Below are positions 18,115-26,716 of a DNA stretch of 64,000 bases, piece after piece. The translations under genes and the position numbers were made by a program. This DNA is from Arthrobacter sp. KBS0702. Lineage in GTDB: Bacteria > Actinomycetota > Actinomycetes > Actinomycetales > Micrococcaceae. The stretch's first letter is position 1. Each line of letters begins with the position of its first letter. The DNA lies in contig NZ_CP042172.1 in the NCBI RefSeq assembly GCF_005937985.2, positions 2,170,001 to 2,234,000 on the forward strand, in the 5' to 3' direction. Under the pieces are notes generated by a model. The model saw nothing but the letters and a program-made list of their open reading frames with translations, made no database searches and was not told the origin of the DNA.

Positions 18115-18147
18115 GGCGTTAACCACTGTGATGCAGCGCAAAGCGAC

Positions 18148-18164
18148 TTGTAGCCTTTGCACAA
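18148..18164. promoter_or_regulatory. candidate FasR site upstream of fasR (TTGT-N9-ACAA)
   Basis: TTGTAGCCTTTGCACAA lies 36 bp before the fasR start. It shares the half-sites, the AG after the first half-site and the exact 9-bp spacing with the site before fabD (19450-19466), suggesting a common regulator. Confidence 0.5.
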
Positions 18165-18200
18165 ATGGAGCTTGGACGGCTGGCCCCGTATGCTCGTTGC

Positions 18201-19445
18201 ATGGCAGAGCCCACCACCACTCCCGCAAAACGCAAGCCGTCCGTGCGGGCCCTCACCCCGGAGAAGGCCGAGACGCTGAAAAAGCTCCGGTCCAGCGTGG
18301 GCCAGCTGTCCACCACGACCCTGCGCCAGCTCGAAGCCTCGCTGCCCTGGTACAGCCGGCTGAACTCCGACGAGCGGTCCGCCCTGGGCATGGTCGCGCA
18401 GAACGGCATCGCCGCGTTCGTCACCTGGTTCGAGCGGCCCAGCTCCCCTTCGTGGATTCTCTCCGACGTCTTCGGCACCGCACCGACCGAACTGACCCGG
18501 TCAATCAGCCTGCAAAAAGCGCTGCAACTGATCCGGATCGTTGTCGAGGTGGTCGAGGAACAGGTGCCGATCATCGCGCCGGAAGCCGACCAGGCCGCGC
18601 TGCGCGAAGCCGTGCTGCGCTACTCGCGCGAGGTCGCCTTCGCCGCGGCGGATGTCTATGCCCGCGCGGCGGAGACTCGCGGCTCCTGGGACACGCGGCT
18701 CGAGGCCCTTATAGTCGACGCCATCCTGCGCGGCGAAAACACCGACGCGCTCCGGTCCCGGATCGCCGCGCTGGGCTGGAAAGCCCAGGAGCGCTTCACC
18801 GTCATGGTGGGAAATTCCCCGTCGGAACCGAGTGCCAGCTACGTCAGCGAACTCCGCCGCACCGCCGGCCGCTTCGCCGAGGACGCCCTCGTCGGCATTC
18901 AGGGCGACCGGCTGATCCTGATCCTCGGCGGCGTGCAGGACCGCGAAACGGCCTGCCAGAAACTCAGCGAACTCTTCGCCCCCGGACCGGTGGTCTACGG
19001 GGCCGAAGCCGGCTCGCTGCTGGAAGCCAGCAGCTCTGCCCAGTCCGCCTTCGCAGGCCTGACCGCGGCCCGGGCCTGGCCCTCCGCACCGCGGCCCGTC
19101 GCCGCCGATGACCTCCTTCCCGAGCGGGTGATCTCCGGCGACGACGCCGCCCGGCGCTCCCTGGTCAAGAACATCTACCGGCCCCTGCTCGCAGCGTCCA
19201 ACGGCCTTGTGGAGACCCTCGGGACCTACCTCGAACTCGGCCATTCGCTCGAGGCGACAGCCCGCGAACTCTTCGTCCACGCCAATACCGTCCGGTACCG
19301 GCTCAAGCGTGTCTGCGACGTCACCGGCTGGGATCCGCTCATCCCCCGGGAGGCTTTTGTGCTCCAAGCGGCGCTGGTGGTGGGCAGGCTTTCGACCCCG
19401 CCACGGCCCGCCGCAGAGCGCCAGCCGGCCCGTAACAACACCTGA
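18201..19445 (+). CDS. fasR: FasR-like PucR-family regulator of fatty acid synthesis
   Basis: A 414-residue regulator. The N-terminal part is family-specific and helical, a GGDEF-like middle domain follows (VMVGNSPSEPS... ILILGGVQDRE), and the C-terminus is the PucR-type helix-turn-helix (LGHSLEATARELFVHANTVRYRLKRV, ~350-385). A protein of this architecture (FasR) sits before fabD-fabH-acpP-fabF in Streptomyces and activates that operon; the same arrangement is seen here with an 88-bp gap. The start ATG at 18201 (MAEPTTTPAK) is chosen over an upstream frame extension that overlaps the promoter. Matching palindromic sites lie before fasR and fabD. Confidence 0.9.
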   Translation: MAEPTTTPAKRKPSVRALTPEKAETLKKLRSSVGQLSTTTLRQLEASLPWYSRLNSDERSALGMVAQNGIAAFVTWFERPSSPSWILSDVFGTAPTELTRSISLQKALQLIRIVVEVVEEQVPIIAPEADQAALREAVLRYSREVAFAAADVYARAAETRGSWDTRLEALIVDAILRGENTDALRSRIAALGWKAQERFTVMVGNSPSEPSASYVSELRRTAGRFAEDALVGIQGDRLILILGGVQDRETACQKLSELFAPGPVVYGAEAGSLLEASSSAQSAFAGLTAARAWPSAPRPVAADDLLPERVISGDDAARRSLVKNIYRPLLAASNGLVETLGTYLELGHSLEATARELFVHANTVRYRLKRVCDVTGWDPLIPREAFVLQAALVVGRLSTPPRPAAERQPARNNT

Positions 19446-19449
19446 CCCG

Positions 19450-19466
19450 TTGTAGACTTCCTACAA
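19450..19466. promoter_or_regulatory. candidate FasR site upstream of fabD (TTGT-N9-ACAA)
   Basis: TTGTAGACTTCCTACAA is a 6-bp perfect inverted repeat (TTGTAG/CTACAA) around 5 bp, located 84 bp before the fabD start. It matches the site before fasR in half-sites and spacing. Confidence 0.55.
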
Positions 19467-19533
19467 ACTGACCCAGTGAGCTTGGTGCATGAGAGTACCG
19501 ATGAATCACGCGGCAATTTGGAAAGCTGGATAC

Positions 19534-20463
19534 GTGCTTGCAATCGTTTGCCCTGGACAGGGCTCCCAGACCCCTGGTTTTCTAGCCCCTTGGCTGGAAC
19601 TGCCTTCCGTCGCAGGCCAGCTGGCCTCCCTTAGCGAAATCGCAGGCATCGACCTCACCGCCCACGGAACCACCTCCGACGAGGAAACCATCAAGGACAC
19701 TGCCGTCGCGCAGCCCCTGATTGTCGCCGCGGGCCTGGTGACCGCCAAGTCCCTCTTCGACGTCGAACTCGGCACCCTGCCCGTCATCCTGGCCGGGCAC
19801 TCCGTCGGTGAGATCACCGCCGCGGCCCTGGCCGGCGTCCTGACCGACACCGAGGCCATGACCTTCGTCCGTGAACGCGCCAACGGCATGGCCGCGGCGG
19901 CCGCGGCCACCCCCACCGGCATGAGCGCCGTCGTCGGCGGGGACCCAGCCGAGGTGCTGGCAGCGATCGAGGCCTGCGGCCTCACGCCGGCCAACGTCAA
20001 CGGCGCCGGCCAGACCGTCGCCGCCGGCACGCTGGAGCAGCTCAAGGCCCTCGCCGAGAATCCGCCGGCCAAGGCGCGCGTGATCCCGCTGAAGGTCGCC
20101 GGGGCGTTCCACACCTCGCACATGTCCCCCGCCGTCGCCGCGCTGCAGGCCCTCCGGCCCACGCTGCACCCGCGGAACCCGCAGGTCCCCCTGCTTTCCA
20201 ACTTCGACGGCGCCGAGGTCACCGACGGCGGCGCCGCCGTCGACAGCCTGATCGCCCAGGTGTCGCGCCCGGTCCGCTGGGACCGCTGCATGGAGACCCT
20301 CGTGCACCGCGGCGTGACCGGCGTGATCGAGCTGGCCCCGGCCGGGACGCTGGCCGGCTTGGCCAAGCGCGGCATGCCCGGCGTGAAAACCGTCACCGTC
20401 AAGACCCCGGAGGACCTATCCGCCGCCTTGGCCCTATTCGCAGAACTGGAGGGAGGGGAATGA
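19534..20463 (+). CDS. fabD: malonyl-CoA:ACP transacylase
   Basis: Loads malonyl groups on acyl carrier protein for chain elongation. The sequence begins IVCPGQGSQ, the nucleophile serine is in AGHSVGE (~residue 88), and the catalytic His is in GAFHTSHM. Starting at GTG 19534 gives 309 residues, the family's length; upstream starts add an unrelated stretch from the promoter. The stop overlaps the fabH start (ATGA), so translation is coupled. First gene of the fab operon. Confidence 0.96.
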   Translation: MLAIVCPGQGSQTPGFLAPWLELPSVAGQLASLSEIAGIDLTAHGTTSDEETIKDTAVAQPLIVAAGLVTAKSLFDVELGTLPVILAGHSVGEITAAALAGVLTDTEAMTFVRERANGMAAAAAATPTGMSAVVGGDPAEVLAAIEACGLTPANVNGAGQTVAAGTLEQLKALAENPPAKARVIPLKVAGAFHTSHMSPAVAALQALRPTLHPRNPQVPLLSNFDGAEVTDGGAAVDSLIAQVSRPVRWDRCMETLVHRGVTGVIELAPAGTLAGLAKRGMPGVKTVTVKTPEDLSAALALFAELEGGE

Positions 20464-21521
20464 GCGCTCCTACTTTGAAGCAGGCTCCCCTGCAGGAAAA
20501 CACCCGGGTGATGGGCGTCGGCGCGTACCGGCCGAGCGTGATCGTCACCAACGATGACGTCTGCCAGTGGATCGACTCCTCCGATGAGTGGATCCGGCAG
20601 CGTACCGGCATCATCACCCGGCACCGGGCCCCCGCCGACGTCAGCGTGATCGACATGGCCGAGGGCGCCGCCCGCGAGGCCCTGCAGAAGGCCGGCATCG
20701 ACGCCTCCGAGCTCGGCGCCGTCATCGTCTCCACCGTGACGCACCCGTACGCGACCCCTTCGGCCGCCGCCAGCCTGGCCGACCGCCTCGGTGCCACCCC
20801 GGCACCGGCGTTCGATATCTCCGCGGCCTGCGCCGGCTACTGCTACGGCATCGCCCAGGCGGACGCCCTGGTCCGCTCCGGCGCGGCCAAGTACGTGCTC
20901 GTGGTCGGCGCGGAGAAGCTCTCCGACGTCATCGACAACACCGAGCGCACCATCTCCTTCCTGCTCGGCGACGGTGCCGGCGCCGTCGTCATCGGCCCCT
21001 CCGACACCCCGGGCATCGGCCCGTCGGTATGGGGATCGGACGGCAGCAAGTGGGACGCCATCGGCATGACCCACTCGATGCTGGACATCCGCGACTTCGC
21101 CGCGGCAGGCAAGCGCGACACCGCCCTCAGCGAGGGCGAGGCCGCCGTGACCGAAGCGGCCCTCTGGCCCACGCTGCGCCAGGACGGCCAGACGGTGTTC
21201 CGCTGGGCGGTCTGGGAAATGGCCAAGGTGGCCCAGCAGGCGCTCGACGCCGCCGGTATCCAGGCCGAGGACCTCGCGGCTTTCATCCCGCACCAGGCCA
21301 ACATGCGGATCATCGATGAGATGGCCAAGAAGCTCAAGCTTCCGGAGACCGTCAAGGTCGCCCGGGATATCGCCGAAGCAGGCAACACCTCGGCAGCCTC
21401 CATCCCCCTGGCCACCCACCGCTTGCTGCAGGAAAACCCTGAGCTGAGCGGCGGGCTGGCCCTGCAGATCGGGTTCGGAGCCGGACTGGTCTTCGGCGCC
21501 CAGGTGATTGTGCTTCCCTAG
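20460..21521 (+). CDS. fabH: 3-oxoacyl-ACP synthase III
   Basis: Starts each fatty acid by condensing an acyl-CoA primer with malonyl-ACP. The catalytic triad is complete: Cys in AACAGYCYG (~residue 124), His in IPHQANMRI (~280) and Asn in GNTSAAS (~310). WIRQRTGI is the CoA-binding signature. Length 353 is normal, with a short N-terminal extension of ~15 residues. In this group FabH usually prefers branched primers, which is inferred, not visible here. Confidence 0.96.
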   Translation: MSAPTLKQAPLQENTRVMGVGAYRPSVIVTNDDVCQWIDSSDEWIRQRTGIITRHRAPADVSVIDMAEGAAREALQKAGIDASELGAVIVSTVTHPYATPSAAASLADRLGATPAPAFDISAACAGYCYGIAQADALVRSGAAKYVLVVGAEKLSDVIDNTERTISFLLGDGAGAVVIGPSDTPGIGPSVWGSDGSKWDAIGMTHSMLDIRDFAAAGKRDTALSEGEAAVTEAALWPTLRQDGQTVFRWAVWEMAKVAQQALDAAGIQAEDLAAFIPHQANMRIIDEMAKKLKLPETVKVARDIAEAGNTSAASIPLATHRLLQENPELSGGLALQIGFGAGLVFGAQVIVLP

Positions 21522-21668
21522 GCGGCCACCTCACTTCTCGAGCTGCTCGCATTCCCCGACAGCACGGATTCCCAAACCAAGCCGAATCCCTCGGTTTGAA
21601 TCATTTCGCCAGAATCTCCCGGAATAACCACCGGAAGCCCACGGCACCAACAAGAAAAGGAGCCATCA

Positions 21669-21914
21669 ATGGCTAGCAACGAAGAAATCCTGGCCGGCCT
21701 GGCTGAAATCGTCAACGAAGAGACCGGCCTGGCCCCCGAGGCCGTCGAAATGGACAAGTCCTTCACCGAAGACCTGGACATCGACTCCATCTCCATGATG
21801 ACCATCGTCGTCAACGCCGAGGAAAAGTTCGGCGTGCGCATCCCGGACGAAGAGGTCAAGAACCTCAAGACCGTCGGCGACGCCGTCAGCTTCATCGCCA
21901 GCGCCCAGGCCTAA
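21669..21914 (+). CDS. acpP: acyl carrier protein
   Basis: An 81-residue acidic four-helix protein that carries growing acyl chains. The phosphopantetheine serine is residue 40 in DLDIDSISMM. AAGGAG six bases before the ATG is a near-ideal ribosome site, fitting its high expression. It lies 147 bp after fabH and 212 bp before fabF; the latter gap holds two strong hairpins, so acpP may be expressed at a different level from fabF. Confidence 0.96.
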   Translation: MASNEEILAGLAEIVNEETGLAPEAVEMDKSFTEDLDIDSISMMTIVVNAEEKFGVRIPDEEVKNLKTVGDAVSFIASAQA

Positions 21915-21930
21915 TTCCGCCTGGGCCCTG

Positions 21931-21993
21931 GCTCCGGCCCGAAAGCCGGAGCTGTGGCCGGTCCGGGGCGCCTCCGTCGGCGCCCCGGACCGG
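21931..21993 (+). terminator. tandem hairpins between acpP and fabF
   Basis: The first stem is GCTCCGGC/GCCGGAGC (21931-21952). The second is a perfect 15-bp stem, CCGGTCCGGGGCGCC/GGCGCCCCGGACCGG (21958-21993). No T tract follows. They may act as a partial terminator or as a 3' stabiliser of the acpP message, letting acpP exceed fabF. Confidence 0.6.
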
Positions 21994-22126
21994 AACACAC
22001 CGCTAGACGCCTTTCTTGCATGACCGCTGAGTTCCTTACAGCACGACCACCGAGTTTTCCCCACGCAGGCCCCGGCCGCCCTCACGGGTTCCGGACACGG
22101 CAGGCGCACCGACAGAGAGTGATCCC

Positions 22127-23362
22127 ATGGCACGCAAAGTAGTCATTACCGGTCTGGGTGCCACCACACCCATTGGCGGCGATGTCCCCACGATGTGGAA
22201 GAACGCGCTGAAGGGCGTCTCCGGGGCGCACACGCTTGAGGACGACTGGGTAGCCAAATACGAGCTGCCCGTGCACTTCGCGGCGCGCGCCTCCACCCCC
22301 GCCCTTGAGGTGCTGAGCCGCGTCGAGGCCAAGCGGATGGATCCGTCCACGCAGTTCGGCGTCATCGCCGCCCGCGAAGCCTGGGCCGACGCCAACATCA
22401 CCGAGGTCGACCACGACCGCCTCGCCGTCGCCTTCGCGACCGGCATCGGCGGCGTCTGGACCCTCCTGAACGCCTGGGACACCCTGCGCGAAAAGGGCCC
22501 GCGCCGCGTCCTGCCGATGACCGTGCCGATGCTGATGCCCAACGGCGTCGCGGCCGCGGTCAGCCTCGACCTGGGCGCCCGCGCCGGCGCCCACACCCCC
22601 GTCTCCGCCTGCGCCTCCGGCACCGAAGCCGTGCACATGGGACTGGACCTGATCCGTTCCGGGAAGGCCGACGTCGTCGTCTGCGGCGGCGCGGAAGCCG
22701 CCATCCACCCGATGCCGATTGCCGCCTTCTCCTCGATGCAGGCCCTCTCGCGCCGCAACGACGATCCCGAGCACGCCTCACGGCCCTACGACCGCGACCG
22801 TGACGGCTTCGTCATGGGTGAAGGCGCCGGCGCCCTCGTCCTCGAGGCCGAGGAGCACGCGATCGCCCGCGGCGCCAGGATCTACGCCGAACTCGCCGGC
22901 ACCTCCGTGACCGCCGACGCCTACCACATCACTGCCCCGGATCCGGAGGGCCTCGGCGCCACCCGTGCGCTGAAGGCGGCCATGTTCGACGGCCGGATCC
23001 AGGCCGAGGACGTCGTGCACGTCAACGCCCACGCCACGTCCACCCCGGTCGGCGACAAGCCCGAGTACACCGCCCTCAAGGCCGCCCTCGGCAAGCATGT
23101 GGACGACGTGGCGGTCTCGGCCACCAAGTCCCAGATGGGGCACCTGCTGGGTGCCTCCGGTGCTGTGGAGGCCGTGCTGACCGTGCTGGCCGTGCATGAG
23201 CGCAAGGCGCCCGTGACGATCAACCTCGAGAACCAGGATCCCGAGATCCCGCTCGACGTCGTCACCTCCGAGCGCGCATTGCCCGGCGGAAGCATCGTGG
23301 CGCTGAGCAACTCCTTCGGCTTCGGCGGCCACAACGCCGTCATCGCCGTCCGCAGCATCTAA
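22127..23362 (+). CDS. fabF: 3-oxoacyl-ACP synthase II
   Basis: The main elongating condensing enzyme of type II fatty-acid synthesis. The 411 residues include the active-site Cys in VSACASGTEA (~162) and the two catalytic His in NAHATSTPVGD (~303) and KSQMGHLLGASG (~338). The C-terminal GFGGHNAVI is typical. A glycine-rich FGFGGHN gate loop is intact. Last gene of the fab cluster; it ends at a long convergent palindrome. Confidence 0.97.
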   Translation: MARKVVITGLGATTPIGGDVPTMWKNALKGVSGAHTLEDDWVAKYELPVHFAARASTPALEVLSRVEAKRMDPSTQFGVIAAREAWADANITEVDHDRLAVAFATGIGGVWTLLNAWDTLREKGPRRVLPMTVPMLMPNGVAAAVSLDLGARAGAHTPVSACASGTEAVHMGLDLIRSGKADVVVCGGAEAAIHPMPIAAFSSMQALSRRNDDPEHASRPYDRDRDGFVMGEGAGALVLEAEEHAIARGARIYAELAGTSVTADAYHITAPDPEGLGATRALKAAMFDGRIQAEDVVHVNAHATSTPVGDKPEYTALKAALGKHVDDVAVSATKSQMGHLLGASGAVEAVLTVLAVHERKAPVTINLENQDPEIPLDVVTSERALPGGSIVALSNSFGFGGHNAVIAVRSI

Positions 23363-23385
23363 CGCCACCCGGGCCTCCGGGTCCG

Positions 23386-23453
23386 CAACGCCAAAATGAC
23401 AGATGGCGGCAATGTTCCTCGTGAACATTGCCGCCATCTGTCGTTTGGCGTTG
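23386..23453. terminator. very long near-perfect palindrome between convergent fabF and DUF3145 genes
   Basis: Two arms of about 31 bp (outer CAACGCCAAA/TTTGGCGTTG, inner ACAGATGGCGGCAATGTTC with its exact complement) flank a 5-nt loop, with a single indel. It can terminate both strands. Its length is far beyond a minimal terminator and resembles a mobile palindromic element used as one. Confidence 0.8.
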
Positions 23454-23499
23454 CTATGGAGTGTCTTGCGGTCCTGCGCCGGAGGTTCAGCGGGGAGGA

Positions 23500-24003
23500 T
23501 TAGCCGACCTGGTGGAGCCAGCGCACGGGGGCGCCTTCGGCGGCGTGCCGGAAGGGCTCGAGTTCCTCGTCCCAGGCCTCGCCGAGTGCCAGGGAGAGCT
23601 CGTGGTAGACCGCGGAGGGGTCGCCGGCGCCTGATTCGTAGGCGTAGCGGATGCGGTCCTCGGAGACCATGATGTTGCCGTGTACGTCCGTGACGGCGTG
23701 GAAGATGCCGAGCTCGGGGGTGTGCGACCAGCGGCCGCCGTCGACGCCCTGGCTGGGCTCTTCGGTGACCTCGTAGCGCAGGTGCGCCCAGCCGCGGAGC
23801 GCAGACGCCAATTGAGCCCCCGTGCCCGGCGTTCCGGTCCACGACAGCTCGGCCCTGAACATTCCGGGCGCGGCGGGCTGGGCAGTCCACTCAAGGTCCG
23901 TCCGCTTGTCCACGACAGACCCAATGGCCCACTCAACGTGGGGGCACAGGGCGGTCGGGGCCGAGTGAACGAACAGGACACCGCGGGTTAGTGCAACAGA
24001 CAT
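23500..24003 (-). CDS. DUF3145 domain protein
   Basis: A 167-residue actinobacterial protein of unknown function. The sequence starts MSVALTRGVLFVHSAPTALC and contains the conserved GWAHLRYEVTEEPS, SHTPELGIFHAVTDVHGN and WDEELEPFR segments. In this group it regularly sits convergent to fabF. An ATG four codons upstream (24015) is possible; 24003 is chosen because homologous sequences begin MS-ALTRG. Its 5' region carries an inverted repeat described separately. Confidence 0.9.
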   Translation of the reverse strand: MSVALTRGVLFVHSAPTALCPHVEWAIGSVVDKRTDLEWTAQPAAPGMFRAELSWTGTPGTGAQLASALRGWAHLRYEVTEEPSQGVDGGRWSHTPELGIFHAVTDVHGNIMVSEDRIRYAYESGAGDPSAVYHELSLALGEAWDEELEPFRHAAEGAPVRWLHQVG

Positions 24004-24365
24004 TCCATCCTCCATAGCTATAGGTACGTCTTCCCCAACGACCTCTGCCTGGATGCCTGTCTGCTGCGTGAATCCGCGTGCGGGGCGGCTGCCCCTGCCA
24101 GACTATTCAGTTTCTTCAAAACCACAATATGCAAAAAATAGGTCCGGACCTCAAGTGGTGAAACGATGCTCAAGAGCTTCAAGCACCACTTGAAAGTTGC
24201 CGGGCGTGAGTCTTATTCTGCCGTACGCCGACTAATTACGCCAGTGCAATTCCGCGCGTCGTTTCCGGCGCGCCGTTTTGGCCTGTCGGGGCCTGCGGGC
24301 GTGCCGAGCCGGGTGCCGGAATGATGCCTCGCCCCGGGCCCGGCGACGCGTATCCGGCCGAACGT
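24004..24365. promoter_or_regulatory. 360-bp intergenic region with inverted repeat upstream of DUF3145 gene
   Basis: There is no gene in this stretch between the xerC 3' end and the DUF3145 start (both minus). A 10-bp perfect inverted repeat, TCAAGTGGTG (24151-24160) and CACCACTTGA (24184-24193), encloses two more TCAAG copies (24170-24174 and 24179-24183). The AT-rich block 24108-24140 on the minus strand is a plausible promoter. The repeat could be an operator or the end of the xerC message. Confidence 0.45.
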
Positions 24366-25292
24366 TCAGGCGCGCGGATGGGCCTGCTGGTAGCTTTGCC
24401 GGAGCCTGTCGACCGAGACGTGGGTGTAGATCTGGGTGGTCGCCAGGCTGCTGTGGCCGAGGATTTCCTGCACGGCCCGGAGGTCCGCCCCGCCGTCGAG
24501 CAGGTGCGTCGCCGCCGAGTGCCGCAGCGCGTGCGGGCCCGTCGCCGAGGTGTCGCCCAGGCCGTCGAGGAGGCCCTTCACGACGCTGCGGACCTGCCGC
24601 TGGTCCACCCGCTTGCCGCGGGCGCCCAGGAAGAGTGCGGGTCCCGATCCGGCCGCGGCCAGGGCCGGGCGTCCGCGGCGCAGCCAGTCATCGACGGCGA
24701 GCGCCGCCGGGAGGCCGTAGGGAACGGTCCGTTCCTTGTTGCCCTTGCCGAGCACGCGCAGGGTCCGACGGTCCGGGTCAAGGTCGTCGACGTCCAGGCC
24801 GGCGAGTTCCCCGACCCGGACGCCGGTGGCATAGAGCAGTTCCAGCATCGCGCGGTTGCGCAAGGCCATCGGCTCGCCCTCAGCGGCGGCCGATTCCGCC
24901 TCGGCCACGAGCCGCTGGACCTGCCCCTGTTGCAGCACGCCGGGCAGCGACTTTTCCCGCTTCGGGGCCTTCAGCCGCAGCGCGGGGTCCGCCGTGATGA
25001 GTTCCTCGCGGACGGCCCAGGCGGTGAAGGCCCGGGCGGTGGCGGCGCGCCGGGCCAGCGTGGCGCGGGACATGCCCGACTCGCTCTGGGCACCGAGCCA
25101 GCGGCGCAGGGTACCGAGTTCGAGGTCGGCGAGGTCCTCCGCGTTTTCCGAGACCGCGTGCGCGAGCAGGCTGCCGACGTCTGAGAGGTAGGCGCGCACG
25201 GTGTGGGCCGAGCGGCCACGTTCCGCTTCCAGGTACCGGCCGAAACCGTGGGCGGCCTCAGCGAGCGCTGCGGGAAGTTGCTGGGATGACAC
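24366..25292 (-). CDS. xerC: tyrosine recombinase XerC
   Basis: Site-specific recombinase that resolves chromosome dimers at dif with XerD. A start at GTG 25292 gives 308 residues, the normal size; the open frame continues upstream into low-quality sequence overlapping dprA's 3' side, so a longer form is rejected. The N-terminal core-binding domain is residues ~1-90. The catalytic set is present: Arg in [20 protein letters not shown] (His-x-x-Arg), His in [14 protein letters not shown] and the nucleophile Tyr in that last motif. Neighbouring dprA is the usual partner in actinobacteria. Confidence 0.93.
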   Translation of the reverse strand: MSSQQLPAALAEAAHGFGRYLEAERGRSAHTVRAYLSDVGSLLAHAVSENAEDLADLELGTLRRWLGAQSESGMSRATLARRAATARAFTAWAVREELITADPALRLKAPKREKSLPGVLQQGQVQRLVAEAESAAAEGEPMALRNRAMLELLYATGVRVGELAGLDVDDLDPDRRTLRVLGKGNKERTVPYGLPAALAVDDWLRRGRPALAAAGSGPALFLGARGKRVDQRQVRSVVKGLLDGLGDTSATGPHALRHSAATHLLDGGADLRAVQEILGHSSLATTQIYTHVSVDRLRQSYQQAHPRA

Positions 25293-25452
25293 CCTCCAAC
25301 TCTCCCAGTAATTGGTCCGGTACCGGCGTAGCCCGGCGGCGCGCCGCCGAGCCTCCGTGGGGGTGCGGCGAAGCTGGGGTTTGCTCGGGGGTGGGCCGTG
25401 ACCAATCGGCGGCCGCTCCCGTGTCCCTGCGCCGCAGCGCTTGTACCCACCC

Positions 25453-26640
25453 TCATCCCGCTGCGGGGGTTCGTTTCCAGCCGCCGTGGCGGGTTTCCGC
25501 CAGACCCAGCAGTCCGAGCCGGCCGAGGCCCGCCCGCACTGACTCCGGGCTGAGCCCGGCGACCGTGGCGAGCTTTTCGACGGTACTCGTGATCCGCAGC
25601 GGGAGGGCATCGAGCAGGATCAGGTCTTCGAGGGTGAGCCCGTCGTGGGCCGCTACCCGGCCGGACTGTGGCTCCGGCAGGAAGTCGCCGCTGGGTGCGG
25701 CGAGTTCCGCGATCTCGGCGGCGTCCGTGACGCAGACCGCCCCGCCCTCGCGCAACAGGCGGTGGCAGCCGGCCGAGTTGGCACTGTGAACCGAACCGGG
25801 AACGGCCCCGACGGCCCGTCCCAGCGTTTCGGCGTGGTGGGCGGTGTTGAGCGCGCCGGACCTCCACCGCGCCTCCACCACCACCGTAACGGCGGCCAGC
25901 GCGGCTATTAGCCTGTTGCGCTGCAGGAAGCGGTACCGTGTGGGCGCCGAGCCCGGCGGGACCTCCGCCAACACCGCGCCTTGATTGGCGACCGTCCTGA
26001 GCAGGTCCTCATTGCCGGCAGGATAGAACCGGTCCACTCCCCCGGCCATGACGGCGATGGTTGGCAGTCCCCCGGCGGCGCCGGCCAACGCGGCCCGGTG
26101 GGCGTGGGCGTCGATGCCGTAGGCTCCCCCGGAAACGATCGTGAATCCGCGTTGGGCCAGCGCGTAGGCGAGGTCGCCCGTGACGGCGGAACCGTAGGAG
26201 GTGCTGTCCCGGGATCCCACCAGCGCGACGGCCTTGTTCAGCGCCGGCAGTTCTTGTTCCATGCCGCGCCACCAGAGGCAGAGGGGTTCCTGCAGCCCCA
26301 GGTCGGCGAGCTGGCGAGGCCACAGTTTATCCGCCGGGATGAGCAGACGGCCGCCAAGGCGCCGCAGGGTCGCCAGGTCACGTTCAGGCGCCAGGTCGGG
26401 AATCCGCGGCGCCCAGCGCTTGAGGGCCATGCCCAGGCCCGTCCAACCGCCTCCGGCGCTGTTCTCCTCCAGTACCCGGGACAGTTCCTGTTCCAACCCG
26501 GGCCCGGCTGCCAGTTGTCCGGTGGCGATCCTCAGGGCGTCCTCCGCCCCGGCGACTTGGACCAGTGCCAGTCCGGCTGCGTCCTGGGGCTCCAGGAGCC
26601 GGGACAGGGCGGCGCGGGCCGTCCGTTCGTTCTCTGTCAT
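25453..26640 (-). CDS. dprA: DNA-processing protein DprA
   Basis: Binds incoming single-stranded DNA and loads RecA in transformation. A 395-residue protein: N-terminal helical part, Rossmann-like DprA core ([12 protein letters not shown] at ~135, [18 protein letters not shown] at ~167), and a C-terminal winged-helix domain (~335-390, [26 protein letters not shown]). Many actinobacteria keep dprA without a complete competence system, so a repair role is possible. It lies 76 bp downstream of comM. Confidence 0.94.
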   Translation of the reverse strand: MTENERTARAALSRLLEPQDAAGLALVQVAGAEDALRIATGQLAAGPGLEQELSRVLEENSAGGGWTGLGMALKRWAPRIPDLAPERDLATLRRLGGRLLIPADKLWPRQLADLGLQEPLCLWWRGMEQELPALNKAVALVGSRDSTSYGSAVTGDLAYALAQRGFTIVSGGAYGIDAHAHRAALAGAAGGLPTIAVMAGGVDRFYPAGNEDLLRTVANQGAVLAEVPPGSAPTRYRFLQRNRLIAALAAVTVVVEARWRSGALNTAHHAETLGRAVGAVPGSVHSANSAGCHRLLREGGAVCVTDAAEIAELAAPSGDFLPEPQSGRVAAHDGLTLEDLILLDALPLRITSTVEKLATVAGLSPESVRAGLGRLGLLGLAETRHGGWKRTPAAG

Positions 26641-26716
26641 GGTGCTGCTTTCTCTTCACGCTGTGGTTCCCTTCACGGGACGGGGTCGGGGTTACGCCGG
26701 GACGGAGTCGGGGCGG

